In this document: positions 18,860-29,293 of the stretch, piece by piece | Numbering within the stretch: the first letter of the stretch is position 1 | Layout: the number at the start of each line of letters is the position of its first letter | Assembly (NCBI GenBank): GCA_030374805.1 | Contig: JARGSG010000021.1 | Span: 1 to 64,000, forward strand | From: Gracilaria gracilis | Taxonomy: Eukaryota; Rhodophyta; Florideophyceae; Gracilariales; Gracilariaceae | Direction of reading: 5' to 3' | Length of the DNA: 64,000 nucleotides | Notes under the pieces: model-generated | What the model was told of the DNA's origin: nothing | The model's input: only the letters and a program-made list of their open reading frames with translations | Databases searched by the model: none | Program-made: the position numbers and the translations under genes

Positions 18860-20515
18860 TCACTCCTTCCAAGTAGCCACCTTCTCGTTGAAGAATGAAG
18901 CAGTGTTAATCGCCGAAAGGCAATCAAGATTAATGTCGTTTGCCACCCTATCCACACATGCAGCATTCAAGAATCGAGTTCCAAGGATAAAGGAAGGCGC
19001 CTGGGCTCCATTTATATCGCTCAGTGTTGTGCACTTGTACCGCCTTTTCGGGTTCTCATAGACAGTGATGTTCTCTACGGATGTAAAAAGAGTACGGATG
19101 ACATTTGAAGTCCTAGTGGGCTCCTCTCCAGTTACGACACGCCACGTTCCCCGCTCCACCCGTCGAATTTCTGCGCAATTGACTGAATTCAAGACAGTTA
19201 CAACAGTTGGTAGGTCATTCTCTGATGACCTCCTTACATAGTCAGCATTCAGCGTGCCTGTAACGAGTGCAGTGTACCTGAAGACATTGACTTCTGTTCT
19301 GGCCTGGTCTGGTTCGATGAACTTGTCTGATAATGCAAGTGATTTGGACAAGTCTTCCTGCAGCCCAGTGACAGAAAACCGAGTTGGGTCAACCACTGCA
19401 GCGAGAATAACAGCGTCATATGTGCCAAGGGTTCTTCTCTCTCCACTCTCCCCCTGACCAAACAGTTTCCAGCCTGTAGAAGTCTTTTCCACCACAGCCA
19501 CCTCAGTGTTTAACTCACATTGAGCAGAAGATGAAGTTGCTAGTCGCGGACAAACATGCCGTGCGTCTTGAGGTGAGAGGAAACACGGTGTTGCTCGTAA
19601 ATTACTAGGTATAGGGGCCGTGGCTAGCATACCAAGCAGCGCAGCCAAAGCATTCATGTGATGGGTTACATTTGAGTCAGCGTATAGCTGACTGAAAGAG
19701 GGATAAATTGTTTCATCGAGAATGGAAGGATGTAGTCTAAACTGGGAGAAATGGCGAGCTGCAGACCTTTTGACGAACTTTGCCATGCCACACGCCGAAA
19801 GCAGATGGCCAAGAGTTACGCAACTAGTGGCTGAATCATGCTTTTGGATAGTTTGTAGATGCTGGTCAATCTGAGACATGATTGTGGATAACACCGATAG
19901 TGATTCAGCGCCGTATGTGATGGAAGCCAGAATTCTGACCCAAAACACATGGAACAAGAAATCCCAGAAACGGAGTACGCGTGTGGCGGGAATGAGGCCA
20001 AACCCCAGCACGGCTGCATTCGCAAACAAGAGAATGGAAGGGTAATGGAGGTAGGCTCCAGTGCGGCGTGCATATCTCACAAACAGAGGTGAACGTGAGA
20101 GAAAAGCTGCTGCAAAGTAGAGAGTGGAGCATAACGCGAACAGCTGCAGAAAAACGGGTACAAAGCGTGACGCGAGGGTTTTGCGAATCAACGAGGAGCG
20201 CGACTGAGACAAGTTGTAAGAGTCCTGTTTCCAATCGAAGAGAGCCCACTCGGAACGAGCGCGCTTCGACTCAAGCTCAATGGCAGCATCTTCGAGCAGC
20301 GTGCGCAGCAACGGGGCGGAGGCGACGTCCGTACCGGCGGCTGTACCGACGACGACGTTTCGCACGGTGGCAAACTTGTTGCCACCCAGACGAGGCTTTT
20401 GCTCAAAGATGCGGATGTCGGCGTTGGGACACGCTTTGCGAGTGTAGAAGGCGGTGGCGCAGCCGAGAAAGTTGCCGCCAATAATGGCTATGCGCATGTT
20501 CTCCTCCACGGCCAT
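18860..20515 (-). CDS. Prenylcysteine oxidase-like FAD protein with membrane insert
   Basis: Prenylcysteine oxidases/lyases (PCYOX, plant FCLY) use FAD to break down prenylated cysteines left after protein turnover, usually in lysosome or ER-type compartments. The 551-residue product starts MAVEENMRIAIIGGNFLGC, a Rossmann Gly-rich motif near residues 13-18, followed by IRIFEQKPRLGGNKFATV, the usual FAD-contact region. The C-terminal half carries DAVILAA and an ENPKRRYKCTTLSD stretch typical of amine-oxidase-like FAD folds. Unlike most family members, residues about 115-200 hold several hydrophobic segments (FVPVFLQLFALCSTLYFAAA, SILLFANAAVLGFGLI, WDFLFHVFWVRIL) that look membrane-spanning. 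No signal peptide is seen at the N-terminus. Start choice: ATG at 20515, with a second in-frame ATG at residue 7. Intact, no introns. Assignment rests on overall resemblance; another flavin oxidoreductase is possible. Confidence 0.7.
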   Translation of the reverse strand: MAVEENMRIAIIGGNFLGCATAFYTRKACPNADIRIFEQKPRLGGNKFATVRNVVVGTAAGTDVASAPLLRTLLEDAAIELESKRARSEWALFDWKQDSYNLSQSRSSLIRKTLASRFVPVFLQLFALCSTLYFAAAFLSRSPLFVRYARRTGAYLHYPSILLFANAAVLGFGLIPATRVLRFWDFLFHVFWVRILASITYGAESLSVLSTIMSQIDQHLQTIQKHDSATSCVTLGHLLSACGMAKFVKRSAARHFSQFRLHPSILDETIYPSFSQLYADSNVTHHMNALAALLGMLATAPIPSNLRATPCFLSPQDARHVCPRLATSSSAQCELNTEVAVVEKTSTGWKLFGQGESGERRTLGTYDAVILAAVVDPTRFSVTGLQEDLSKSLALSDKFIEPDQARTEVNVFRYTALVTGTLNADYVRRSSENDLPTVVTVLNSVNCAEIRRVERGTWRVVTGEEPTRTSNVIRTLFTSVENITVYENPKRRYKCTTLSDINGAQAPSFILGTRFLNAACVDRVANDINLDCLSAINTASFFNEKVATWKE

Positions 20516-20920
20516 TGCGAACAAGCTGCGACGTGGGCTGGTGCGACGAGACGCAATTCAGGGCATGTGAGCGCATGATAACGACGGTCAAGAGCAGCCA
20601 CATGAGTCGCGTTGCGGCCGAGATTCGCTGAAGTGGTCCAGGACCAAGCAGAGCTCTACATTCTGGGGGTGGCATATTCCGCATCTCGCAGGTGGCGCTA
20701 TCACAGACAGCACAGCGCGCCGCGCTGCACTGCAGCGGCTGCTGCAGGCGCTGGGGCCACAGCGCCCCGTTGCACTCCAACGGTTGGAGACGCGAAAATG
20801 ATTGAACTGGAAGCCGCCGCTGGGAGTACTCTACGTGTACACGTAGCCAACATGGCGCCGAACTTCCGCGTCGAAACTTACGATCGTAAGGTCACCTCAT
20901 GAGGGTCAGTATCTAACTTT
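20516..20920. promoter_or_regulatory. Promoter side of the oxidase gene, retroelement target
   Basis: 405 bp upstream of the oxidase start. The Ty1/copia element inserted at its distal end; the target duplication ACTTT is at 20916-20920. No other feature. Confidence 0.5.
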
Positions 20921-21125
20921 TGTTGATACCGGTCGGCCTCTTGCAAGGCGAGAGCGCCACACACGCGTCATTTGTGCGCAGTGCAACGCCCGGCGCACAG
21001 CAATGCGCCGGTGGGTTGCACTGGCAAAATAAATTGCGCGACCGTCCGGCTCGGCGCTCTGCCCGCCGGCGGTCAACTATGCGCGCACTTCGCTCGACCC
21101 CTTTCGTCCCCGCTCGCGCGCTACA
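20921..21125 (+). repeat. 5' LTR, 205 bp
   Basis: Begins TGTTGATACC and ends GCGCGCTACA, so it has the canonical TG...CA ends. It matches the 3' LTR base for base by eye. It contains an AATAAA-like signal (AAAATAAATTG) in the middle, then a GC-rich second half. Confidence 0.97.
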
Positions 21126-21137
21126 TGGTAGCATCGC
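21126..21137 (+). other. Primer binding site (tRNA-iMet)
   Basis: TGGTAGCATCGC directly follows the 5' LTR. It is exactly complementary to the CCA-extended 3' end of the initiator tRNA-Met gene at 40872-40944 (…GCGATGCTA plus CCA). After one extra C, TGGG continues the match. Ty1/copia elements commonly prime on iMet. Confidence 0.93.
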
Positions 21138-22417
21138 CTGGGGCGCGCTGCCCCGGGCCGCCATCATCTACAAACATGCTCCGCCTCCTTCCTCGCTTCC
21201 CGTCGCTCTCTAACGGCGCGCATGCAACTACTCAGGCTCTCAACTTTGGAAGACTGCGCGTTGCGGATACCAAGGCTCGCCTGCCCGAAGGTATGTTGTG
21301 GCTACGGCTCTGCGCGCGTAATCCATTGCAAACAATTGACTTAGTGAAAGGCTCCCATGGTCTGTCGATCTGGTGTGGCTTGGAAAGTCTTTGCACGCGA
21401 TCAGGATAAGAACACTTTACTTTTTCTTCCTGTACTGCTGTGCTGTTCACAGATTTTGGATAACGACGAACTACATTGGTTGGTCTTTTTGTCTTCTACA
21501 TGTTTGCCAAGCGCTTTATTCGAGTTACAATTATGCGCTTACTTGGCTCGGCATAGCAGATATTCTATGGTTTGGATATCAAGGGGTTTGCTTCGGGCAA
21601 AACCACTAAACAAAGATTACACTCTGTGTATTCCGGGAAGCTCGTCAGTGTCTCTGAATGTTCTACGATTCCGTCCGCCGCTTGCGAAACATTTTCTACG
21701 CTTATTCCCTTCCATTTCTACGGACGTCGTGAATTTTTCGTGCGTATGACGATTCGACGCACGTTAAGACTTTACACCTCTCCTTACCAAGCACGAGCGA
21801 TTGCGCGACAAGCTGATTCGTCGCACAATCTCAGGTAAATTCTCTACCTGGTTCTAATTCTTCCCATCATTCATGCGGACGTAACCACGAAGGTTTTTTT
21901 CCGGTACATTCTAGACGGAGATTCTGATTTGTCGGGTCTTAAGTGTCTTCTCGCAGTCTTCGTCAAAGAGCTCTCCTTTTGGTTCTTGTCAAGACGTCGG
22001 TACTCGCCGGGTTCCTTCTTTTGCCGCAACTCACTTCTTATGTACAGAGAAAACGCTCTCTATTACCTTACTACGTAATCAGCATCCGTTTTGTTTCATT
22101 CTTTGTTTGAGAAAGTGAAGTACACTCCGCTTTGCGGGTGCGTGAAGATCCTTCAAAGGTCTGTTTGTTGTGGTGCGGGGTTAGCTGCTTAATTGCGGGG
22201 ACCCGTCCTACATCGATCGCCTGGCTCCCAAGGTTGGGCCAGGAACACCTCAAGTTCACACCTCTTCCACCGGTAGGGGACTGGCGAAGTTGAAGAAGAA
22301 GAAGTTCAAGAAGTTCAAGAAGAAGAAGAAACGTTCCTACCCCGTAGGTCGCGATATCCTTATCTCGTAGAAGAAGGTTGATCATACACTTTCATCCGTC
22401 GCTCCCCGGACGCCTCA
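21138..22417 (+). other. Retrotransposon leader
   Basis: About 1.28 kb between the primer site and the gag ATG. No conserved coding region is seen. A purine-rich GAAGAAGAAGTTCAAGAA-type repeat lies at about 22285-22335. Packaging or splicing signals cannot be identified by eye. Confidence 0.6.
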
Positions 22418-25400
22418 ATGTCGGGCACAAATGAGGGTCTCCTTGGCAGGCTTCCAAAGCTCAAGGTCCCCACCGACTACATTCTCTGGCGTCGTCGTCT
22501 TCTGGCGTATCTCCGCAGAGACGACCCTTTTCTCTCCGGTCTTGACCCACGTCCTGATGGGTTCAACCCCACAAACCGGGCAATGACATCTTGGTTCGAA
22601 AAGTCAGTCAAAGCGAAGAGCACCATCACACTCTGCCTCGGTGACTCTCCGCTTGCTCTTGTTCGAATCTTTGTCGATGATGATGACAAAACGGCCAAAG
22701 ATCTCTGGGATGAACTGCAGCGCGTGTACACAACCACCAACGCGCAAGCTGTGCAGAACATCCGCCATCGTCTGGACACTTTGGTATACAAGGACAGCGA
22801 CGACTGGAATAAGCACGTCGCTAAGTTCCTGGAAGTTGTTGGGGAACTTGCCACCTTCGATGAGGAACTTTCGGAGAAAGACAAAGTCTCCAAACTCATT
22901 CGAAGTCTCCCCAACTCCTTTGCTCCCTTGGCCATGATGTCAAACCTAACCGATGTCGGGTTCGACTCCATTGTGAACGCTGTCGAAGCTGAAGTGGCTC
23001 GTCGCAAGAACCCTAACAACCCGACATCCTCCGCTCCTTCGTCCACCCCCACTACCCAACCGAAAGCCAACACGGCAAACAAGGGTGGTCGAAAGCAGCG
23101 AAACCGGCGTAACAAGTCCTCGGCTACCAAGAGCCGCTACGATGACAATTGCTACTACTGCGGTCGTCGTGGACATTACGCTCGAGATTGCTACAAACGC
23201 AAACGTGAGGAGTCTGACAATAATGATAACCAGCACAACTCCAACGGACGGCAGCAATCCAATCGCAACAACGGTGGTTCTCGTCGTTCACAGTATGGGT
23301 CCCACAAAGGAGGACAACGCCAATCCAACTGGAACTCAGGGTTTGCACCAAGGGGGGATGGAAATGATAATCGTAACTCAAATCATAACTCCAAACCTCG
23401 TTCATATGTGGTGCAAAGAAATGATGATCCGCCTCCTTCACCTGGCTTCAACTGCAATATGGCCAAGTTCAAGAGTAAGATCGCTCTTCTTTCTCAAACG
23501 AAATTGGACTCAGCCTATATTGACTCAGGGGAAACTCATCACTTCTTCCATTCGCGGAAGTCGTTCATTCGCTACGAACGAATTGAGATCGAGACTGTTC
23601 AGGCTGCCTCAGGAACAGCTCGTCTCGTTGGCAAAGGTCATGTCTGGATACCTTTGAACCGTGGTACAGTCATCGAGGCTTACCACGCGCCTGCCTTTGA
23701 GTCGAACATCCTTTCTGTTGGCGTTCTCAGTGTAGAGTTCATGGTGATGTTCACTTCCACCATTCGGCCATTCAATGGATGTTTCATCATGGATTCTAAC
23801 CGAAACTCTGAAATCATTTGGGAAACGGAAATCAACCAAGGCCTCTTCGTCATGGACCTCGCTGATAACGACAAACAAGTGATGGTCGTGAACGCAAGTA
23901 ACAGCAATCAGGAGCTGGCTTTGGAATGGCACGGTCGAACTGGTCATCTTCACCCAAGTAGATACCAGAAGCTTGCCAAGTCTTTCGACTCTGTGCCTTA
24001 CTTTCAACGTTCCATCTTGGAGTCGTTGACGTGCGTCCCTTGCCTCACAGGCAAGAAGAAACGGAACCCAATCACCGCCCGGTCGCGATCCGTTTCGACG
24101 TCAATTCCCTTGGAACTTATCCACATGGACCTGTCGGGAAAGATTTCGCCATCTCTCTCTGGTGCAATCTACGCCATGGCCGTACTGGATGACCACACTT
24201 CCAAGTCGGACGTTTTCTTCTTGATGGACAAGACAGGTGCTAGTGTTTTGAAGCACCTGGCTTGGTACAAACGCAGATCGGAGCTAGAACTTAACCACTC
24301 GTTTCGCTTGAAGAATGTTCGCCTGGACGGGGCCGGCGAACACAAAAGCAGTGAGTTGGACACTTTCTGCTTCGATCATGGCATACTCTTGGACTACTCT
24401 CCTGCCTACGCCTCCGAATCTAATGGAGCCGCGGAGAGGCTTATCCAAGAACATTGGACCAGGGCTCGTGTACTTCTCTTCGCGAGCAAACTGCCCATTT
24501 CCTTCTGGGCAGAGGCAATGAACCATGCCAACTGGCTCCGAAATAGGGCTCCATCTTCAAGGATACAAGGACGGATACCGATTCTGGAATGGAATCCGTC
24601 CATTATAATCGACTTTACGAACATTCCGAACTTTGGTCAGCCTGGCTACGCCTTTGTATATCGGTCCAAGACCGTGGCATCAAAGAAGTTCCTCCCCCGT
24701 TCTGTCTTCGCGCACTTCGTGGGCATGCAAAGCGACACCACACTCGCCCGTGTGTTTGTGCCGGGGAAAAACTCGGTCGTCACTTGCCGTATTCTGGACT
24801 TCAAGGCTGTCAACTCCTCTCCTCTTCCAAACATCTCCACCCTCCTGGAAGGTATAACTCGCCAACAGGAGACAGAGGAAACGGACCATACCTCACAGAC
24901 CGATAACGGTCCTGACTTGGAGGACCACCTGGTAAAGGCGATGACAACAATCGCGCATAACTTTCCAAATGTATGGGTCTCCAAGAAAACTGTGTATGAC
25001 CCCAACGTTCCAAGTAGTTTAAAGGACGCGTGCAGAGATCCCGGTTGGTGTGAGGCCATCGACCGCGAGATGAACGCACTCATCCGCCGTAACACTTGGG
25101 AACTTATACCCAGGGAATCCTGGATGAAACCGGTTCCGTATACTTGGGTCTTCAAGAAGAAGATGTTGGATGGAGTCGGGAAGAAGTTCTTGAAGAAGGC
25201 ACGCTGCTGTCTACGGGGAGACAAACAGAAGCCCTTCATTGACTTCGATCCATTCAACACTTATGCGCCAGTAGCCTGTCATGAAGCACTACGCATTCTT
25301 CTCTCAGTTGCTGCCGCACAAAACCTTTTACTGGAGGGAGCAGACATATCAAATGCCTACTTATATGGAAAACTGGATGTTCCGATAATTATGGAACAAC

Positions 25401-26591
25401 CCTCTAACTCCACTGGCAATGTGGAGAAGACAGGCCATGTCTGCAAACTGCTTAACTCCATCTACGGTGCTGTCCAAGCTGGAATAATATGGGGTTCCCT
25501 CTTTTCTGAAGCTCTCCTATCATGGAACTTTGTGACATCAGCTCTCGACTCTCGCGTCTTCATGTTCCGCGAGCAGGACAACTTCCTGATCTTGGCTGTT
25601 ATAGTCGACGACTGCGCATTCGCTGCCAACAATGCCAAACTTCTAAATGACTTCAAACACAAACTGTCTGCAACGTTTGATGTGAAGCTCTATGGGGAGC
25701 TGAAGTCATTCATAGGTTAGAATATTCAGCGATCCCCTTCCGGCATTAAGGTTAATCAATATGGATATGCACTACAAATTCTCAGGAAGTTTGGTATGCA
25801 ACAGTGCAATGCAGTTGGATCACCTTTCCCTACGGCTGCCAATGTACTGCCATCTGGTGAGGAAGACGTCATTCTTTCGACAGATGATCATGCAGAGTAT
25901 AGGTCAGGGATTGGTGCATTACTTTACATTTCTGTATCTACCCGTCCTGACCTTTCCTTTCCCATATCAGCGCTCTCAAGGCATTTACATAACCCATGTG
26001 AACGACACTTATCTCTGCTCAAACGATTATTTAGGTACTTGGCTGGCACTATGGATTATGGACTTCATTTTCCAGCCCACCGTCCTATTTCTCCCGCCTC
26101 ACTCTGTGCGTACGCTGACGCCGATTGGGGGGGGATGCATTGAGACTCGTAAGTCCACAACAGGGTACGTTATCGTCGTCAACGACGCACCAGTCATGTG
26201 GAAATCAAAGCGTCAAACGGTAATTGCGCTATCTTCGGCAGAGGCGGAGTATATCGCTCTTTCTACCTGCGCGAAAGACCTTTCGTGGATACGAAAGATG
26301 TATTTTGAATTCGCACACATCCAGCCTTGGAGCGAGGATCTATGGTTCGAAGCCACAAAGATCATGAATGAAAGCTCGGCTGCGATATCTTTGACCACGA
26401 GTCCACAGATATCTGCTCGAAACAAGCACATCGATTTGAAGACGCACTATGTGCGGGACCTGGAGAGAGGTCAAATTATTAAGCTGTGCAAAATCCCAAG
26501 GAGTCAACAGATCGCTGACATACTGCCAAAGTGTGCGTCTCTCCTAGAAGTGAGGAGGATGGTCAGATTGATGCATATTGACTCGTTCTAG
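22418..26591 (+). pseudogene. Ty1/copia Gag-Pol polyprotein, one stop and one frameshift
   Basis: From ATG at 22418, in order: Gag (about residues 1-240); a CX2CX4HX4C zinc knuckle at 245-258; an Asp protease around IDSGETHHF; and a GAG-pre-integrase HHCC region (WHGRTGHLH, CVPCLTGKK). Integrase has D571, D637 and E673 (DD35E). Reverse transcriptase carries WVFKKK, RLAR-like KARCCLRGD and an IVDD catalytic pair near residue 1063. RNase H has YADADWG, SSAEAEY and ARNKHIDLKTH. Two breaks are seen. A TAG at 25718-25720 stands where Trp is usual after SFIG; the same frame continues to about 26134. A run of eight G at 26127-26134, one more than the frame needs, shifts into the frame that ends at 26591. 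Because the LTRs look identical, both breaks are young, or were inherited from the copied RNA, or are consensus errors. Confidence 0.93.
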
Positions 26592-27054
26592 AAAGAATTG
26601 TTGGGGTCTACTGACTACACTAACTACTTTGTTATGTTTTGTTTTGTCTCTTTTGTTTGCTACATGTTTGAATGTCTGAATAATTGTTTATGAATGTTTG
26701 TGGTTCACAACCTTCTCCGTTTTCTTACAAAGGTACATGTGTTTTTGTCCCAACGGGTTTTTACATGATATCTGGGTTTTGGAGTTTACTGGTGTGAACA
26801 AGTAATGACTCCCCAGCTTGGAGCTGGTGGAACTATGTGTGTGATGCGTTATGTATGAATGTATTTATATTATGTTTTGAATGTTGCACCACGCCTCTGG
26901 CATGTGCAAGATAATGCCAGAGAAGAGACAGATTTGCAGAGAAATCGTGTCTACAGACCCTGCTCTTCGGTCGTTGATATTATGCTTTACTTGTGAATTT
27001 GGCTCAGTAACTAGATGCTTATAAGTGGTGTAGGAAGAGTAGTCGCTTCGCCTT

Positions 27055-27063
27055 GAGGGATGG
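27055..27063 (+). other. Polypurine tract
   Basis: GAGGGATGG sits immediately before the 3' LTR, the position expected for the plus-strand primer. It is short and interrupted by one T. Confidence 0.65.
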
Positions 27064-27268
27064 TGTTGATACCGGTCGGCCTCTTGCAAGGCGAGAGCGC
27101 CACACACGCGTCATTTGTGCGCAGTGCAACGCCCGGCGCACAGCAATGCGCCGGTGGGTTGCACTGGCAAAATAAATTGCGCGACCGTCCGGCTCGGCGC
27201 TCTGCCCGCCGGCGGTCAACTATGCGCGCACTTCGCTCGACCCCTTTCGTCCCCGCTCGCGCGCTACA
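27064..27268 (+). repeat. 3' LTR, 205 bp
   Basis: Same length and, as read, same sequence as the 5' LTR. It is followed by the ACTTT target duplication at 27269-27273. Confidence 0.97.
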
Positions 27269-27273
27269 ACTTT

Positions 27274-28558
27274 ATCGTTGCACGGTTGTAGATACACTAC
27301 CTGTACCGTGTACATTTACATAACAGCAACGGAAAACGCCACCAACATACGCTTGCAAGCCCAATTGGCAGCGAGCGTCGCTCGCTTACGATACAATCGA
27401 GACTGGCAGTAAAGTTTAAGTTACAACGGTATCATACGCCTCTCGCGGCCCGCGCCCATTGTGCGAACTGCGAAGAGCCACTCCTCAGCGGCAGCCTCGT
27501 GGCAGCCCGCACGTGAGAATCACGCGCGAAACGCGTCCATCATTCAAATCGCCGCAGTTGACGCCGTTGAAGCGCGAGCCGCCGGCTTCAACTGCACATG
27601 TGTGTGTGCCGGTCGTGTGTAGCAAAGAGGCAGTGACGGCTTGTCGGCTCCGTTTAGGGAGTCCAGCAGCCCGTGCCACACACTCGTGTCGGCCCTTTTG
27701 TTGCCGGGAGACGCCAGTTCCTGTATACAACGATCCGACCATCGTCTTCGTCGCTTCCACTGCTTCTTGCCAAATTGGCACGCCTCCTTTGACAGAGCCG
27801 TCCCTGACCGAGACCACTTCGGCTGCAACGGAGCCGCACTTTTCCGAATGCAATGTGTTGTCACCTCGTTAATCGTCGTTCAATGACAGCTATTAATATC
27901 GCTTCCTCTTTAGTGTTAGCACATACCACGGCTCGCCGATATCGCCCAACCATTCAAATTCGCACCTTCCAAAACCGCGAGTATCGCCACTTGTCTTGGC
28001 TACAACAGTACAACGCTCAACAAAAATCGATTCTTCGTTTAATTGCCAACCTGTTCGGTCACGACCCCGTTCTTTGGCAGCGAACTGTGCACATGCGAAC
28101 ATCTTTTCTGCTGCGCATAGATGTTTTCCATAGCATTGTATGATAAATCTTGCGTCCGATAATAATATACACAGTTGGAAGCTCACGAGTCCACTCACCC
28201 TATTTCTCACGAGTCCAAATGGCAAGTATCTACGTGTTCTTTGCAAAATTGGAACTCAATTAATGACACTGACCACTAGCTACAGTTTGCCTGCTGGCGC
28301 AAACATATTGCTCGCGCAAACATATGCTTAACAGGAGTGTTGAGAAAAAGTAGTTTCACTTCAGTTTTACTTTGCTGTCTACTAGTCAAGGAAATCGACT
28401 ACGATAGACTAGCTTCAGACAGAGCGAAGCATGAAGCGACACACGGACATTTAGTAAGAGAGAGATTCACTGGGAGTAGTTTCAGGTCCACACTTCACAT
28501 TCTAGTCGCTCGATGCACAGCGCAATCGTGATCACTCCGCACACACACACGCCATCGT
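27274..28558. other. Intergenic, nothing convincing
   Basis: About 1.3 kb of moderately GC-rich DNA downstream of the retroelement. Open frames at 27459-27872 (plus) and 27485-27853 (minus) are low-complexity mirror images and resemble no family. Confidence 0.45.
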
Positions 28559-29293
28559 TTAGCGTTTGCTTGACGGTCCACCTTTAGAAGATGCGGCTTT
28601 CGATGGACCGCCCTTCGATGAACCAGCCCTCGAAGATGAACCTCGACCTCCGTCACCGGGGGGCATAGGCGGCCTCGGGCCGGCGAGCGGGCCACCTTTG
28701 GAAACAGTCCCCCTGCCTCTAGCGTTGGGGCCAAGAATCTCCATGCCACCATGCTTTTCAACGTACTGATACGGCCGCGGCTGATCCTTTGGCGCCCTTC
28801 TCATGGCTGTTTCCCATGCTCTGCACAGATCCGGATCAAGTGGTGGGCCCTTGCCCTGTCCGCCAGAGAGAGCGCGATCGAGCAAATCTACCAGAACCTT
28901 AGATTCCAGTTCGCTCTTCTTAGCCAGCTTCCTGAGCGCCGGTCCGACTTCAGTATGGCCTGGCTTCTGAGCGGGCAACCTCTGCAACTGCTGTAGAGCT
29001 GGCAATGTGTCACTATCAGAGATGTTGAGACGAGCGCGTAGCATTGCATTAACTTCATTCAGACGAGAGTGTTCCTGTTCCAATGCGGAGATACTCTCAC
29101 GTTTACGCTGGCGGGAGGCCTTGGCTGAGGCGAGATTGCGCTCACGGCGGATGTCACGAGCGGTCTTTTTCGATGCGTTCACACGAGACGGGCCGGCACG
29201 AGAGGGCGGGGCGCCACTGGACGAGCCCGCACCGGAGGAAGGACCGGCACCACTGGAAGAACCTGGACGGCCGTTACTGCTTCCGCCTGCCAT
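28559..29293 (-). CDS. bZIP transcription factor
   Basis: The 244-residue product has a Gly/Ser-rich N-terminus, then a bZIP domain. The basic region is DIRRERNLASAKASRQRKRE with the invariant Asn53-x7-Arg61. A leucine zipper follows with Leu71, Leu78 and Leu85 and an extra Leu89. Downstream is a helical region (LRKLAKKSELESKVLVDLLD) and a Lys/Gly/Ser-rich, Pro-rich C-terminal tail, probably disordered. It should act in the nucleus as a dimer on ACGT-core sites. The start is the ATG at 29293; the open frame continues upstream only through GC-rich DNA without start evidence. A perfect TGACGTCA lies about 1.1 kb upstream (30425-30432), so autoregulation is possible but not shown. Confidence 0.88.
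   Translation of the reverse strand: MAGGSSNGRPGSSSGAGPSSGAGSSSGAPPSRAGPSRVNASKKTARDIRRERNLASAKASRQRKRESISALEQEHSRLNEVNAMLRARLNISDSDTLPALQQLQRLPAQKPGHTEVGPALRKLAKKSELESKVLVDLLDRALSGGQGKGPPLDPDLCRAWETAMRRAPKDQPRPYQYVEKHGGMEILGPNARGRGTVSKGGPLAGPRPPMPPGDGGRGSSSRAGSSKGGPSKAASSKGGPSSKR

Larger units (their letters stand above)
20921..27268 (+). mobile_element. Full-length Ty1/copia LTR retrotransposon
   Basis: A 6348-bp element with 205-bp LTRs, a tRNA-iMet primer site touching the 5' LTR, one long gag-pol frame in the order Gag, protease, integrase, reverse transcriptase, RNase H, a purine tract at the 3' LTR, and 5-bp target duplications ACTTT on both sides (20916-20920 and 27269-27273). Integrase before reverse transcriptase defines the copia type. 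I read the two LTRs as identical, so insertion was recent. Pol carries one TAG and one frameshift, so this copy is non-autonomous as written. Confidence 0.97.

Noticed and set aside
27459-27872. Frame following the retrotransposon
   Set aside because: A mirror-image open frame exists on the other strand, composition is biased, no motif is seen, and no supported ATG context was found.
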